Source: Cristatella mucedo (lineage: Eukaryota > Bryozoa > Phylactolaemata > Cristatellidae). Taken from it: DNA of 64,000 nt. The notes under the pieces are model-generated. The model had not been told where the DNA came from, searched no databases, and was given only the letters and a program-made list of their open reading frames with translations. The stretch covers positions 1,060,501 through 1,124,500 of the forward strand of contig WPIO01000058.1 of assembly GCA_009760855.2 (NCBI GenBank), in the 5' to 3' direction. Positions 36,930 through 47,699 of this stretch are shown here, piece after piece. Within the stretch, counting starts at the first letter, position 1. Each line of letters begins with the position of its first letter. A program made the position numbers and the translations under genes.

Positions 36930-37930
36930 CTCCTGCGACTTGTCGCAATTGTGGTTTAGATAGGTCACTTATTCGGTCTCAATGGTGAAGGTATCGTTAG
37001 ATCTTAATTCGTATCGCCGTCTCTCCCAAAGTGCGACGGGTCCTGCGAGTGGCCAACTGTAAGTCGTGCTACTATGACAAAGGAAGGAAGAAATAAACGC
37101 TTCCGAACACGCGGGATGGCCTAAAGCAGAATACAGAACGGACGGCAGTAGAATAAAAAACATTCTATTTACCTTCATGCAAATGCGACAGAGAGTTTTG
37201 CACTGTCGAACATAGATGTGCTGTAAGACATCAATTTTAAAATAGCTGATCAGCGACACCTCTAAAGACTTCCCCTTCTCGCTAAATTTGGCGCCTCGCT
37301 TAGACTAATTGATCAATAAACACTTTTACGTGCGCCTCAGCACTTTTCCTATGCCTAATGCTTTGTGATGACTCGTTTAAGCCACACAAAGCCCTTTCAA
37401 TCTATACAGCCACTGAAAAAAGTTAATTTAGATCCTGGCATGTTGAAATCCCCGGAAGTCGCCATCCTGCCATTATTAACAACACCTAAATTTACACCAA
37501 GAACTAAAGTCAAACCTAAATCAGGCAATCAGTTGCATATATAGAGAAGATAGTAAGACATTCATTTAAGGAGCTGCAAACTAAGCTAAAAAAGTGCAGG
37601 GCAACGTAATGCAATGCAACAATTATGACAGTCGTGCGCAGGTGGCTTAGATACCTTAGAATAGAATAAGATAAGCCCGAGATAAGGAGAATTACAAGAA
37701 TGTTGTATAATTATAGACTTACAAGAATTGTTTTACTTATCTACAGGTTTAAGTGAAAAATCTGGTAATATTGGCTTGGTGGGTTCAATTTATTCATCGA
37801 GCCTTGGCTGTTACTCAGAAATTAAATAAGATGTGCTTTGGATAAATAAGACAAAGTCTAGATGCAGACAACGCTTGATGTTAGCTTTTAATTTGGAATA
37901 AAAAAAGTCAAGATTGACTCGAACAAACCG
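36930..37930. other. Intergenic, no recognised feature
   Basis: No identifiable ORF or repeat. Confidence 0.55.
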
Positions 37931-37934
37931 CTTC

Positions 37935-38080
37935 ATTCGATACTTACGTAGCGGCAGAAGAGCCTTCGCGGCTACCATCCACTACAGAAGGCATTCAAAA
38001 AGTTGTCTGTTGCAGGGCTCCAACCCTCGGGTCGTGAAGTGAAATGCGAACACCTTGCCCCTAGATTAAGGCCCAACGGA
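37935..38080 (-). mobile_element. SINE-2 copy, diverged
   Basis: Tail TACGTAGCGGCAGAAGAGCC, body with GTTGCAGGGCTCC, GGTCGTGAAGTG and the A-box side CACCTTGCCCCTAGATTAAG (plus-strand reading). Confidence 0.72.
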
Positions 38081-38239
38081 AAAGCCAACTCAAATATTTC
38101 TCTGGGCTTAGTCATTGCTGAAGCATACGCTCGTAAACGCTAGTTAACGCTCTGGATCAGTAGCCAGTGTATCTATTGTAATATGGAAATACTGCACCTA
38201 AGACTTTTTCTGCCGTGTGCGGTGACGCCCGCGACGTGC

Positions 38240-38440
38240 CGGTAGAGGTTGTTTAAGTATTAGCATGCATTCAAGTTTATCGTCGATTTCGACGAAGGAG
38301 GAGCGGGCAGTGCGAGGGCTCGCTGTAGGAGTATGGAGGCCGTCTAGGTAGGCTGGTGCAAACGAGTGAAGCGATCTTTAGGCTAAAGAGAGTATCTTGA
38401 CGGCGATTTGACGCTTGATGTAGGCAAACGAAGCTCAGAA
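38240..38440 (-). mobile_element. Possible LINE-B-like fragment, strongly diverged
   Basis: CTAGGTAGGCTGGTGCAAAC followed by GAGTGAAG parallels the minus-strand LINE-B motif TAGGTAGGCTGGAGCCAAAG. Only this stretch supports the call. Confidence 0.45.
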
Positions 38441-38464
38441 ATAAATTATGCGACGTAAATTGAA

Positions 38465-38650
38465 TGGCGGTAAAACCAACTTACTTTCTCGAAAAACTTA
38501 AGGCTCAAAATCGGCTCTGCCAGCAAATCTCCTGTTGCAGCTGTACGAAATGCCAAATTCCAAAGTGACCTTCATAAGATGAACGTATCAGCTCCACGGT
38601 CAAGTCTGCCTACTTTCAGCTACATACTGTCACAAGGCTCTGCAGACTCT
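38465..38650 (+). mobile_element. LINE-B internal fragment
   Basis: CTCAAAATCGGCTCTGCCAG, CAAATCTCCTGTTG and CCTACTTTCAGCTACATA follow the family B order between RT motif C and the C-terminus. No tail is present. Confidence 0.75.
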
Positions 38651-38654
38651 CTAG

Positions 38655-39100
38655 GCTTTGAGTATTTATTTAAGTGACTTCTTTTTCAGAAACAGTGCAT
38701 GGTGTGGGGATTCGCAGGGCACAGCATCGATGGCAGGCAAGCTGGCCAACAAAACGAATTTAATTTGCGTATTAAAGGGGAAAAGCCTAAAATCAAATGA
38801 AACAAAAATATACATTAAAAGAACGGAAGGGAGTGCAAAAGCATGTGGTCTTGCGGGTTTCATCTTTGGCTTCATATCAGCGTTGCAGCGCTAAGGAAGC
38901 CTTCTCGGCTACGCTCCTGCCGCTGAGTGAATCTAAAAATTGTTGCCGATACCGGGAAGTTTAGGAATAGAAAATTTAACAAAAGCGCAGACAGAAATAT
39001 CAGGTTGGTAAAAGAGGCACTTCTAGATCAAGTAACGATGGCGAGAAAGACTTACAAAACCTTGAAAGTAAGAAAGCTGTGAGTGACACAAACGAAGCTT
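38655..39100. other. Intergenic, no recognised feature
   Basis: A 78-codon ORF (38658-38894 plus) has no recognisable domain. Confidence 0.5.
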
Positions 39101-39104
39101 CCCT

Positions 39105-39230
39105 TAGGTAGTAAGTAGCCCAAGTGTAAGGTTCTCGGGCTTCATCACCCAGGTCGAAGGTTTGAGTCCAGTGCAAGGCACTTCTTTATTTCCAACGCAA
39201 GCGTGGATGATAGCCAGCAAAGCCCCCCAG
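39105..39230 (+). mobile_element. SINE-2-like copy, diverged
   Basis: AGTAGCCCAAGTGTAAGGTT (A-box-like) and GTCGAAGGTTTGAGTCC (B-box-like), then CTTCTTTATTTCC. The tail is not preserved. Confidence 0.55.
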
Positions 39231-39234
39231 TTGC

Positions 39235-41110
39235 TATGCAAATGAGACTGCTGAATCAGGTTACCTCTAATAATTTATTGTTGGTACATGAAACTGTTGA
39301 ATAGGCAGCCATTTAACTTACCCAACATCCTAAGCCTGTGGATAAGTTGCTCGACCAATTCTTGATAAGGTACAGCTGTCCTAATCTTTGCAGCCGACGA
39401 TTCTTTATTGCCCACTGCGACCGTGCTGACAAACATTAAGGCTCTGTTGCTATGCAAGGGAGGCTGCTCGAATGGGCCTACTTTTGCTCTTCCAAGTTAG
39501 ATGCTGACCGCCTGGTTGGGCCCCTTCGCTAAAGGTTGCGGCTGGCAGGAACGATGGCAGAACGAAGCTGTACGCGTCGCAGGTGCTCGTACGACCACTG
39601 CCAGAGGCTTGGGATGCCAGTGAAAGAAACGAGCGCACATTGGTTTAGTAGGATTTAGCCGCATCTGCAGACGATAATCACGCACTGACACTGACACCTC
39701 TGCGCGCGCGGCGGGACTGGGCGAAGGCGGTGAGCGATCCGAAGAAGCGGCGAGGGATCGGTGCACTAGCTCGAAAGTAGCGTTACTAGCTGCACCGCCC
39801 TGCTGCGCTAGCAGCGACATCTGTCTCAGCAGGAGAAAAGCGGTATTACTACGCTCGCCGCTAGCGATCGGAGAAGGAGCGATTTCTGTCTGGGTCCAGA
39901 TGCCAAATGACGCAAAAACTCGCCAGGGATCAATGTAATCCACGCCAACTTGGTAAAACGCGTTTGAGGTCTCACGGCTTCCACCGATAACTAGAGCGAA
40001 GCGAATGCACAGATAAAAGACAAAACTACTCAGAGCGCTAGACCTCCCCTTTTTAGCTAAACCGATAAATAACCGTTTCGTATAAGGGCGTAAATTCGTG
40101 CGGGGCGATTGCGAAGGAACGCAACATTTTGGTTAAAAGTCCAATATACTTTAGATATGAGCCTAAACGGCGCCCGAGGAGTGCGTTTACTTTAGCAGCA
40201 CGCCGCACGTAATATATTTGAAAGGCTGTACAGTATCTAATAAAACGGCAGATCGCGACAGACTATTTATTGACCACAGTAGACGCGGATGCTTCGATTG
40301 CTGTGTCACTTTTGGCCAAGCTACGCTGCGATTGCGTTCGGATACCGTCTGCCTACCTGGCCGCAGTACAGGTTTCTTCAGCAATTCATTTGCTGCGCTG
40401 CGACGAACCAGCTCGATTGATACTGGTCACATGACTGTGCGCCCTACCAATCCTTACTCAAGTTGCTGCTTTACGAGCGTCGCGGTCCACAGAAGTTCAA
40501 CAACTTTTCGTAATAGTGACTAGTGATATAGTTTTAGTCCGTTCTTTGACGTGTTTCTGTTTCCGAGTAGCCTATGAGCCACTGGTGCACTTTCGATAGC
40601 CTCCAGTATTGCATGCATAACGACGCATACCTCAGTATCCGTCAATTTTGAGTGCTGTCGTTCGGGAATTTAAAAATCTTATATACTTAGTCATGTATGC
40701 TGATTCATTGCAGGTTCAATGAGATTACTTTGAGTTTACTTTGGGCTATCTCATTTTTCTCACGTGAATTTCGCGGTGCATGAACTCTCGCGAGTATTCT
40801 TAGCGGCAAGTCGTTCAAAGTACGCTGTGGATTATCGCTGTGTTGAATCAAGCTGCTTTTGATGCAAGGCGCGACTAAGAGAGATCAGCATACTAATTCA
40901 TTCATAGAACATAATATTAGCTTAAGTATCGACGAAGCTGAAATTTCGTCTGAGTTGTACGAGGAGAGGTAGAAAGGGAAGCGAATTCGCGGTGACTTAT
41001 TCCCGAAATGGCCTCGCGTCTTGGACACTCCGTTGAAGTAGTGCACGAAGGGACAGACGAGGGTTCGGGAAAAGACAGGCTATGCACTCCGCAATGAATG
41101 AGCAAGTAAA
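39235..41110. other. Intergenic, no recognised gene
   Basis: GC-rich patch at 39500-39950 with overlapping ORFs on the minus strand, none recognisable. Confidence 0.5.
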
Positions 41111-41119
41111 AAAAAGTAA

Positions 41120-41335
41120 GTGTCAACTGATTCAACAGTCACATTTACGACAGCTGGAATGTTGTTGAGCCGCGATAGCACGCTAGGTAAGGCAGTCGCT
41201 TTTCAAGACCTCGGTCCCGAGACCGTGGGTTCGAATGCTGCGGCGGGCAATCCTTTATTGCTGGTGCATGCGGTGGTGGTAGCCGTAAAGGCTCTTCTTC
41301 TGTCGCTTTGCAAAAGAGGCTGTTATATCAGCTAG
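41120..41335 (+). mobile_element. SINE-2 copy in plus orientation
   Basis: Head GCGATAGCACGCTAGGTAAG, B-box-like GTGGGTTCGAATGC, body CAATCCTTTATTGC, tail AAAGGCTCTTCTTCTGTCGC and AAGAGGCTGTTATATCAGC. Confidence 0.82.
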
Positions 41336-41514
41336 CATTTATTTCTTTCGTTATGGCGTTGACACTCACCTCCCCATCGGTTCGCAGGCTCATCGGTCTG
41401 CTTGTTTCTGCGAGCACCAATTTATTTCTGCTTACCATTGGAATACGATTGCAGGGGCAGTTTTGATGCAGCCATCTTCAGGTAGTCCGTTCGGTAGATT
41501 ACAGGTCAGCCGAT

Positions 41515-41690
41515 TTAGAAGCCTCTCTTTTTTGTAGAGGTACAAGAGCCTGAACGGCCATCCTTCTTGCTCGCTACGGGGATATGAAGAATTGCCCGCC
41601 GCTGGGCTCGCAGTGATTGCACTTCACGACCCGGGTCGTGAAGTGAAGTGCAATCACTTTACCCCTTTGGCCAAGACCCGGGACCTGCCG
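41515..41690 (-). mobile_element. SINE-2 copy with palindromic head
   Basis: Plus-strand reading: tail side TGTAGAGGTACAAGAGCCTG, then AGAATTGCCCGCCGCTGGGC, then an inverted repeat, then TTTACCCCTTTGGCCAAGAC on the A-box side. Confidence 0.75.
41609..41658. repeat. Inverted repeat around CCCGGG
   Basis: AGTGATTGCACTTCACGACC mirrors GGTCGTGAAGTGAAGTGCAA, with a 5-base GAAGT-type duplication in the right arm. Confidence 0.88.
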
Positions 41691-41889
41691 AAGTATTTCG
41701 GCAAGCCATGACTGAGCACGGCTACCAAACGGTAGGAATCGGTTAGTCGCTCTTTCTCTGGAGCGATGCAACATTTTGGGAGCGTGTTGCTTCTTCCGGC
41801 AGACGACCGAAGCCGATCACCACGACCCCGATCGCTGTCGACTCCAGACCATGACAAGGAGAACTACTGTGGAAGGAAGTAAACAAATA

Positions 41890-42050
41890 TTAGCCGATTT
41901 AGCGCCCTCATTTGTATAGCGGCAGAAGAGTCTTAATGGGTAACACCACCCACCGCTCGCAGTTAGCGACAGAGGATCTTCAACTGCTGGATTCAAACCC
42001 ACGACCCCGGTCGCGAAGAGCGAGCACCTTACCTCCTGAGCTAGCGCCGC
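41890..42050 (-). mobile_element. SINE-2 copy
   Basis: TTTGTATAGCGGCAGAAGAG tail, GGATTCAAACCCACGACC (B-box side) and CACCTTACCTCCTGAGCTAG (A-box side), read on the plus strand. Confidence 0.82.
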
Positions 42051-42054
42051 GAAG

Positions 42055-42555
42055 GTAAGGCGCGGTAAGGTCGGCGAGCACTTTGTAAACCGCCGGCTTC
42101 ATTCCTCGACGCAGAGAATAGAGAAAAGTGATCGATCGTTCGAGCTAAACGTAAGACGAGTCCATTCGAGGCAGGCTCGTCAGCGCCGCGCGTTGGCTGT
42201 GCGCAACGGAACAGGTGCTCGCGGAAAGGCTGGAGTGCATCACGCTCGCCTGTTACTTTCGCACCTGTTACTCCATGTACTTTCGCCTTTAGCCTTTTGG
42301 ACTCGTCTCAAAAAAGCCGAAAAAAGCGACTACTCGAACGGCGGAGGGCGTTTGCTGGACCGCTATTGATTGCTGCCCATACAGTTGCCAGTTTCTTACT
42401 CGTTGCCAATCATTTCTCAGGCTCATAATAAAAAGAGTGGTACAAAACAAAAACTTTGCACGCTAACCAGCACGGCACCAGCAAACCTAGTCCTGGCCCG
42501 CTTTAGCCAGCGATCCTAACGCGACGAGCTTTCTTAGACTTCGGAACGTCAACGA
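42055..42555. other. Intergenic, no recognised feature
   Basis: GC-rich; no ORF with a domain. Confidence 0.5.
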
Positions 42556-42559
42556 TTCT

Positions 42560-42833
42560 TGGCCAGTGACGCATTCTCTCCTTCTGCTGTCGACTGCGGC
42601 GCACCATTTCCCAGACTTCGCGCCCTTCTACTTCTATGCTGCTCACTTCCTTAGCTCTCATCCTGAATCAGCAATGCTCCATGCTTTCTCCTTGCTACTT
42701 GAGATTAAGTGCGTTCCCTACAGTATGCGCACCGAAGGCCTCTTTGGCTTTGAACTATAGAAAATTATCGATTGCTAACGCCAGCTTAGTCTGTGTGACT
42801 GTGTGGAGGTAGAGGTGGAGATACGTACTTACG
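42560..42833 (+). mobile_element. LINE-A 3' end, diverged
   Basis: CTTCTATGCTGCTCACTTCC, GAGATTAAGTGCGTTCCCTA, then GCGCACCGAAGGCCTCTTTG and a GGAGATACGTACTTACGTA tail follow the family A 3' UTR order. Confidence 0.7.
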
Positions 42834-43014
42834 TACATAAACAGATACTACATACGGCTGCGACTTGCTCGTTCTCATCATTACGTTAGGTGACCCCATA
42901 TTGGACGATAGATTGTAGCTCAAGCTCTTCCTCTTTGATTATCTCGTATGCATATCTCATGCGAAATCTCTTGCATGCGGCAAGAGTTTGTTTTTACTCG
43001 TCCTGATGTATTCC

Positions 43015-43240
43015 GAAATAATAATAATAATAAAAACAATACATTCGAAATAGCGCTCTCAGAGAACTCAATTTATTTCAAGACGCTTTACATTTGCTGC
43101 AAAAGAAGCACAACCGAACGATTCGTGGAAACATGCTCAATCAACAACAAGAATAACACGGTTAGGGGTGACACGCGCAGGGTCAGCGTGCAAGTGTGGT
43201 TAGTGGCAGCATGCGCAGTTTAGCACGCATAAGCACACAA
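43015..43240 (-). mobile_element. LINE-B 3' UTR and tail
   Basis: AATAATAATAATAAAAACAA, ATAGCGCTCTCAGAGAACTC, TTTACATTTGCTGCAAAAGA, then the CAGGGTCAGCGTGCAAGTGT block. Confidence 0.85.
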
Positions 43241-43244
43241 AGAG

Positions 43245-45085
43245 ATGCCAATCGTTCGCAATCTGTTTGCCTAATATTAAAAAAACGTGCAGTCTCTATT
43301 AACCAGATTCTATGCTGCCCACTATGAAAAATATTAATTCTCTCGATTGTCTCGTCGTTTGAATTCAGAGCCGTTTGTTCTTGAAATTGGTAAGTGCCGC
43401 CATTTGCGTGCCGCTTGCTACACTGCAAAATTTAGTTGTTTTTGTAAATTTCTAGCGCAGTGCGGGGGGGGGTCTAAGAATGATTGACTAAGATGTCTAG
43501 TAGCGTTCGGTTGTCTATTTGCACAGCCGTAGGGCGGAAGCACGAAGAAGGAAGGTGCAAGAGAGGGACGCTCGTGGTGCGGGGGGCGAGGGTAGCGGAA
43601 GCGGAATCACGAGTCTATGAACGCCGTCGAGAACCAATTGTCTCCGCGGAGCGGGAGAGCGTCGCTGGAAGCTGGCACTAAACATTACGTCTTTTAGGAG
43701 CCAAAAGTGTGAGAGAAATCCAAGCGTGATCGACTTGCAGCGTTGCTAACATGCTAGACGAGAGCAACGATGTAGCGAGTTCGCACGACGGGAGGGACGA
43801 GAAGTATGAAGCTTGGATGTGCGAGCCGACGCACGAAATCGAAGCGATGGAAAGTGGATACTGAATTGGCAGCGAGCTTTATCAGCAGCCATTTCGTGAC
43901 TGGTAAACATTATTTGCGGTGCTTAAATTATGACGGCTAACAGCCGATTGCATAAAGGCCAAAGCCATGTAATAGGTAGGAGTTGGTCACCTAAGCAGTT
44001 GAGCTGAGTTGTGCTCTAGGCTTTGAGCGTTCGAGCATTGCTGCTCACCAGGGCTATTTGTTATTGGAAGCGCGTAACCCTCCATCGCTGTCAAATAGAC
44101 TTCTCTATGCTGTGCATGTTTACCTACTATGTCAAGGCGCGTGCCTTTTGTCGCTGCAGCCGCGTTCCGCTATTTTTGACATATCTGCATGCATCAGGAC
44201 TCCATCTGCAAGTCGCTAGCCACGATGCGTGGTTCAGAGCGTCGCCAGTAGACGTTCGGCGTCGACCAAGCTAGCATCGTAATAAGGGTTGCGTTTGCGG
44301 CCTAGTTGTGTGCAAATGCGAAAGCCATGACAAATCGATTGTAAAAATACATGTCAGAGATAGTAAACAAAATTGTGTGGGGTAGAGAACGTGGATAGAG
44401 GTTTCGGATGAGGTCGTTCGAAAAAATGCGAACAGCGCCAGACTTTATAGCCGCGTGAATGATGCAAGTGGAACTACCGTTCTGAAATTGCGACATCCCC
44501 TGACTTGTGACATTTAAGAAGTAGCTAAAACCTCCCCGTTTCTCACGGAATTGGCTCTATACCTGCGAATTGCCCTACGGATGTGTATGCCTGCTAAATA
44601 CGTCACCCTATTCAAACTCGTGGACGCTAAATCGGCCAGACGAGGAGAGTATTTGGGATTATTAGGAGTTCATAAATTATGAGCATTGGGAACTATATAT
44701 GTCATAATCTATGGTTCAGATAGTGTTAACTGGAAATCTGCAGTGATGTTCAATCAATCTTTCTTTAAACTCAGAGCCGTATGGGACTTGCACACTACGG
44801 CTGGCTGGTGCTGTGCACACGCGACCTCCCGCAGTGGCTGTCGAATAAACTGCTCTATATTAACACAAAGTACTGGTGCTCGTGACTGCTGCTGCGATCT
44901 GCTACCTCCAGCATAGCTTACGTGCTTAGGTGCAGCATATAAAACTCGTTAGCTGTGTTTCGAAGCTTTACCAGAGTCTGCAAGGACCAGTACTGTTACA
45001 GTCGTCGTGTTTGTTGCCACAGGACTTACAGCACTTGAGTTCTGGAGCCCCCACAGCGCGCTTGTGGCGTTTTAGCTAACAAACG
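43245..45085. other. Intergenic, no recognised gene
   Basis: A short LINE-B-like patch (CATCCCCTGACTTGTGACAT) at about 44494; otherwise nothing I recognise. Confidence 0.5.
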
Positions 45086-45089
45086 AACG

Positions 45090-45567
45090 TACAGTCAGCC
45101 CCCGACTGTTCGGCGTACACAAATTCGTAGATATGAACTCGGCCACGGTCACTCAAAAAATCGAAAATCAAAATTTATTCAATAAAATTTTCAAAAGCCG
45201 CGCGCGGCCAGTAGATTTGACAACGCCGCGAACAGTATGGAGGAAACGATGTCTGACAGCCACGCATTTACAAGCGCCTCAGCGACCTCCTTGCAATAGT
45301 ACTCAATGTTCAGTACTACAGCTAAAAGCTTCCGTATGTGCAAAAATACTCTACCTAATGGTGTGTAAATATAATCTTATTCACTAGTTCTTCTTTATTT
45401 CGTATTTGCTATGCATCTAACAAAAAAATTAAATTTTCTTACATCTCCGTGTCTTCGTCAGAACGTAACACTGTAGAGCGTATTGTATACCATTCTCGAC
45501 CTACGAAAATACGACTTACGACAGGTTTTCCGGTCCCTATCTATTTCATAAGTCGGGACTGACTGTA
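45090..45567. mobile_element. pogo/Tigger-like MITE, 474 bp
   Basis: CAGTCAGCCCCCGACT (from 45092) and AGTCGGGACTGACTG (to 45565) are terminal inverted repeats with one mismatch, flanked by TA at 45090-45091 and 45566-45567. Subterminal ATTCGTAGATATGAACTCGG and ATACGACTTACGACAGG resemble the motifs of pogo-type non-autonomous elements. The interior has no transposase; an 84-codon ORF inside has no domain. Confidence 0.82.
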
Positions 45568-45569
45568 CT

Positions 45570-46330
45570 TTCTTTTTGCTAATGTTAAGTGCCTAAAATA
45601 AGATTTTTTCTCTTTAGTTGCTGTGCAAGCGTTTATTATTATTATTAGTATTAGTAATTAGCTCATTGAAACACAAATACTAAAAACAAAAATATCGTAG
45701 AAGCATCGTAGCAGATGCAAGGAAGAGCGCATAGATTGCACAGCACAGTAGCAAGATCATAACTGCGACACGAGTCCTCACGCCTGCATCAATTCGTCTG
45801 GCTGCCTTCAACGCCAGCCTCTTGCCGTGAATGATTCTTAAGGGCAGGTCTGTCTGTTCTGCATTCTTTGATCGAGAGTTATTGCATCTTCTTAGGAGAA
45901 AGGAGACACGCGGGGAAATGTATTGAATTCGACAGCACAGTGTGCAGGCATTTTCATCCCCGGCTGAATAGGCATAATGGCTTTAGATTCGTTAGCCCTG
46001 CCGGAAGTAAGCCACAGCGGTCCATTACAGATATTACTAGTGGCGCTTTTAAGATTTTTATCCAGCCGCCACTGTACGTAATCCATAATAATGAACAGGT
46101 ATCGAACGTGATTGATGACGATGCTGTGGAAGCGATCTTGTGAATCAAGCTATTTAACGAAAAGCAGCCGTCGCAGAGAATACCTCAATAGCAAGCACTT
46201 TGAGGATTGCCACACAGCCGCGCCGCGGCATCGTCGATTAAAAGAGCAAAGTCTCAAAATTCCGGCCGCTTGCGCCCAGGGTGACCTATGAGAAGGAGCT
46301 CCATTGTATCCCCGTTTAGCTGAGGGAGAT
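45570..46330. other. Intergenic, no recognised feature
   Basis: Unrecognised ORFs of 64-91 codons on both strands. Confidence 0.5.
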
Positions 46331-46334
46331 TGGC

Positions 46335-46660
46335 GGATATCGAGCATTGAATGACTGCAAGGCAGGCATTCGGCTCACCAGTCGCAGCACTTGATTCCGA
46401 CAGTTGAAGTCAACAGTACCTCCGAGTGCCGTTGGCCTCGAAGTAGCTGATGCCATGGGACCGAATCAATTTTCCATGCAGGAAATTTTGAGCAATAGCC
46501 CTCAAATGCTGCCGTTAGGACGAGCAGGACTGAGGCATTGACTATACTATCGTCGTTTCGGTCAAGAATGCCGTCGGTCTGGTGGTGAAGAACAGATTCG
46601 ATAGAATAATGTCGCTTGAATCTCGACTGAAACGTATACACTACAACGAGGATTGTATCG
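46335..46660 (-). mobile_element. LINE-A RT fragment, deleted
   Basis: The minus strand shows YTFQSRFKRHYSIESVLHHQ then SVLLVLTAAFEG, matching the family A QSGFKRQHSTETALL and LLDLSVAFD blocks near 600-750. Several internal deletions remove the RT core. Confidence 0.75.
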
Positions 46661-46869
46661 ACATCGGGTGTACTTGTCGAAGGTCGCTGGCATACCTAAG
46701 CCGGCACCTAGAAATCCGAGGACTGCAGAGTTGGCTGCTGTCCTCCGTGATCACTTTGACTGGAGGTTTAAGGATGGAGAGAACTACGTGTCACCAGTCC
46801 GGAATCAAAGAAGAATCTCATAGTCGCTCTGTGGGCATAGAGTGCTGCTTTTTTCTATGCTGCATGCTT

Positions 46870-47695
46870 GTGTGGGCTTGTCTGTCGTGAGCGTCGATGT
46901 TGCCACATCACATCACTTCTCGCCGACCTGCACTGGCTACCAGTCAAGCAACAGATTGACTAAAGGTTTTGTCACTCACTTTGAAGTCCCTCCATTCTTT
47001 GGCTCCAGCTTATTTATTAGACCTACTCCCCCACCATGGTACCACCTGCTTTTCGGAATCCAACAGTCTACCAATACCTACCAAAGCCTGGAACTCACTC
47101 CCTACTGGTGTCAGAACATCTGACTTGACCACATTTAAAAAGAACTTAAAACGCACCTATTTACGACAGCATTTAGTGGGTCTCTGTGATTCGTCCTTCA
47201 TGTGCTTATGCGTGCTGACACTGTGCATGCTGCCACTAACCACACTTGTTCTTACGCAACGACATCTACTCTCCAACTGCCGACTATGGCACATCTTTTT
47301 CAGCGGTCCTGAACTGCTACTTCTATGCTACTCACTACATCAACTGCTCTCCTAACTCTGCTATGCTTCCCACTTTCTCTTTTTTGCGTGAGACGAAGTC
47401 TGTTGGGTTTCGAATGCGTACCGAAAGCCGCTTAGGCTGTGAGTGCGCTATACAAAACTCTCCTGCGTAACACCCACATGGTCTTTATGACTTTGTGGAG
47501 TTACTGAAGGAGATACATTACATTACATTACTTGCATGCTGACCCTGTGCATGTCGCCCCTAACCACGTTATTCATGTTGTTTATCCAACATGATTCCTC
47601 ACCATTCAATCGCATTTCCCTTTGCAGCAAATGTAAAGCGCCTAGAGAGAGATTGAGTTCTCTGAGGGCGTTTTATCAAGTGCATTATTATTATT
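46870..47695 (+). mobile_element. LINE-B 3' copy containing a nested LINE-A
   Basis: C-terminal coding remnant ([42 protein letters not shown]), 3' UTR and tail GCGCCTAGAGAGAGATTGAG with ATT repeats to 47695. It is interrupted at 47249-47529. Confidence 0.87.
47249..47529 (+). mobile_element. 5'-truncated LINE-A nested in LINE-B
   Basis: 281 bp of family A 3' end (TTCTTACGCAACGACATCTA to ...CATTACATT) flanked by ACTTG (47244-47248 and 47530-47534). Removing it restores the family B 3' UTR CTAACCACACTTGCATGCTG. Confidence 0.92.
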
Positions 47696-47699
47696 ATTA

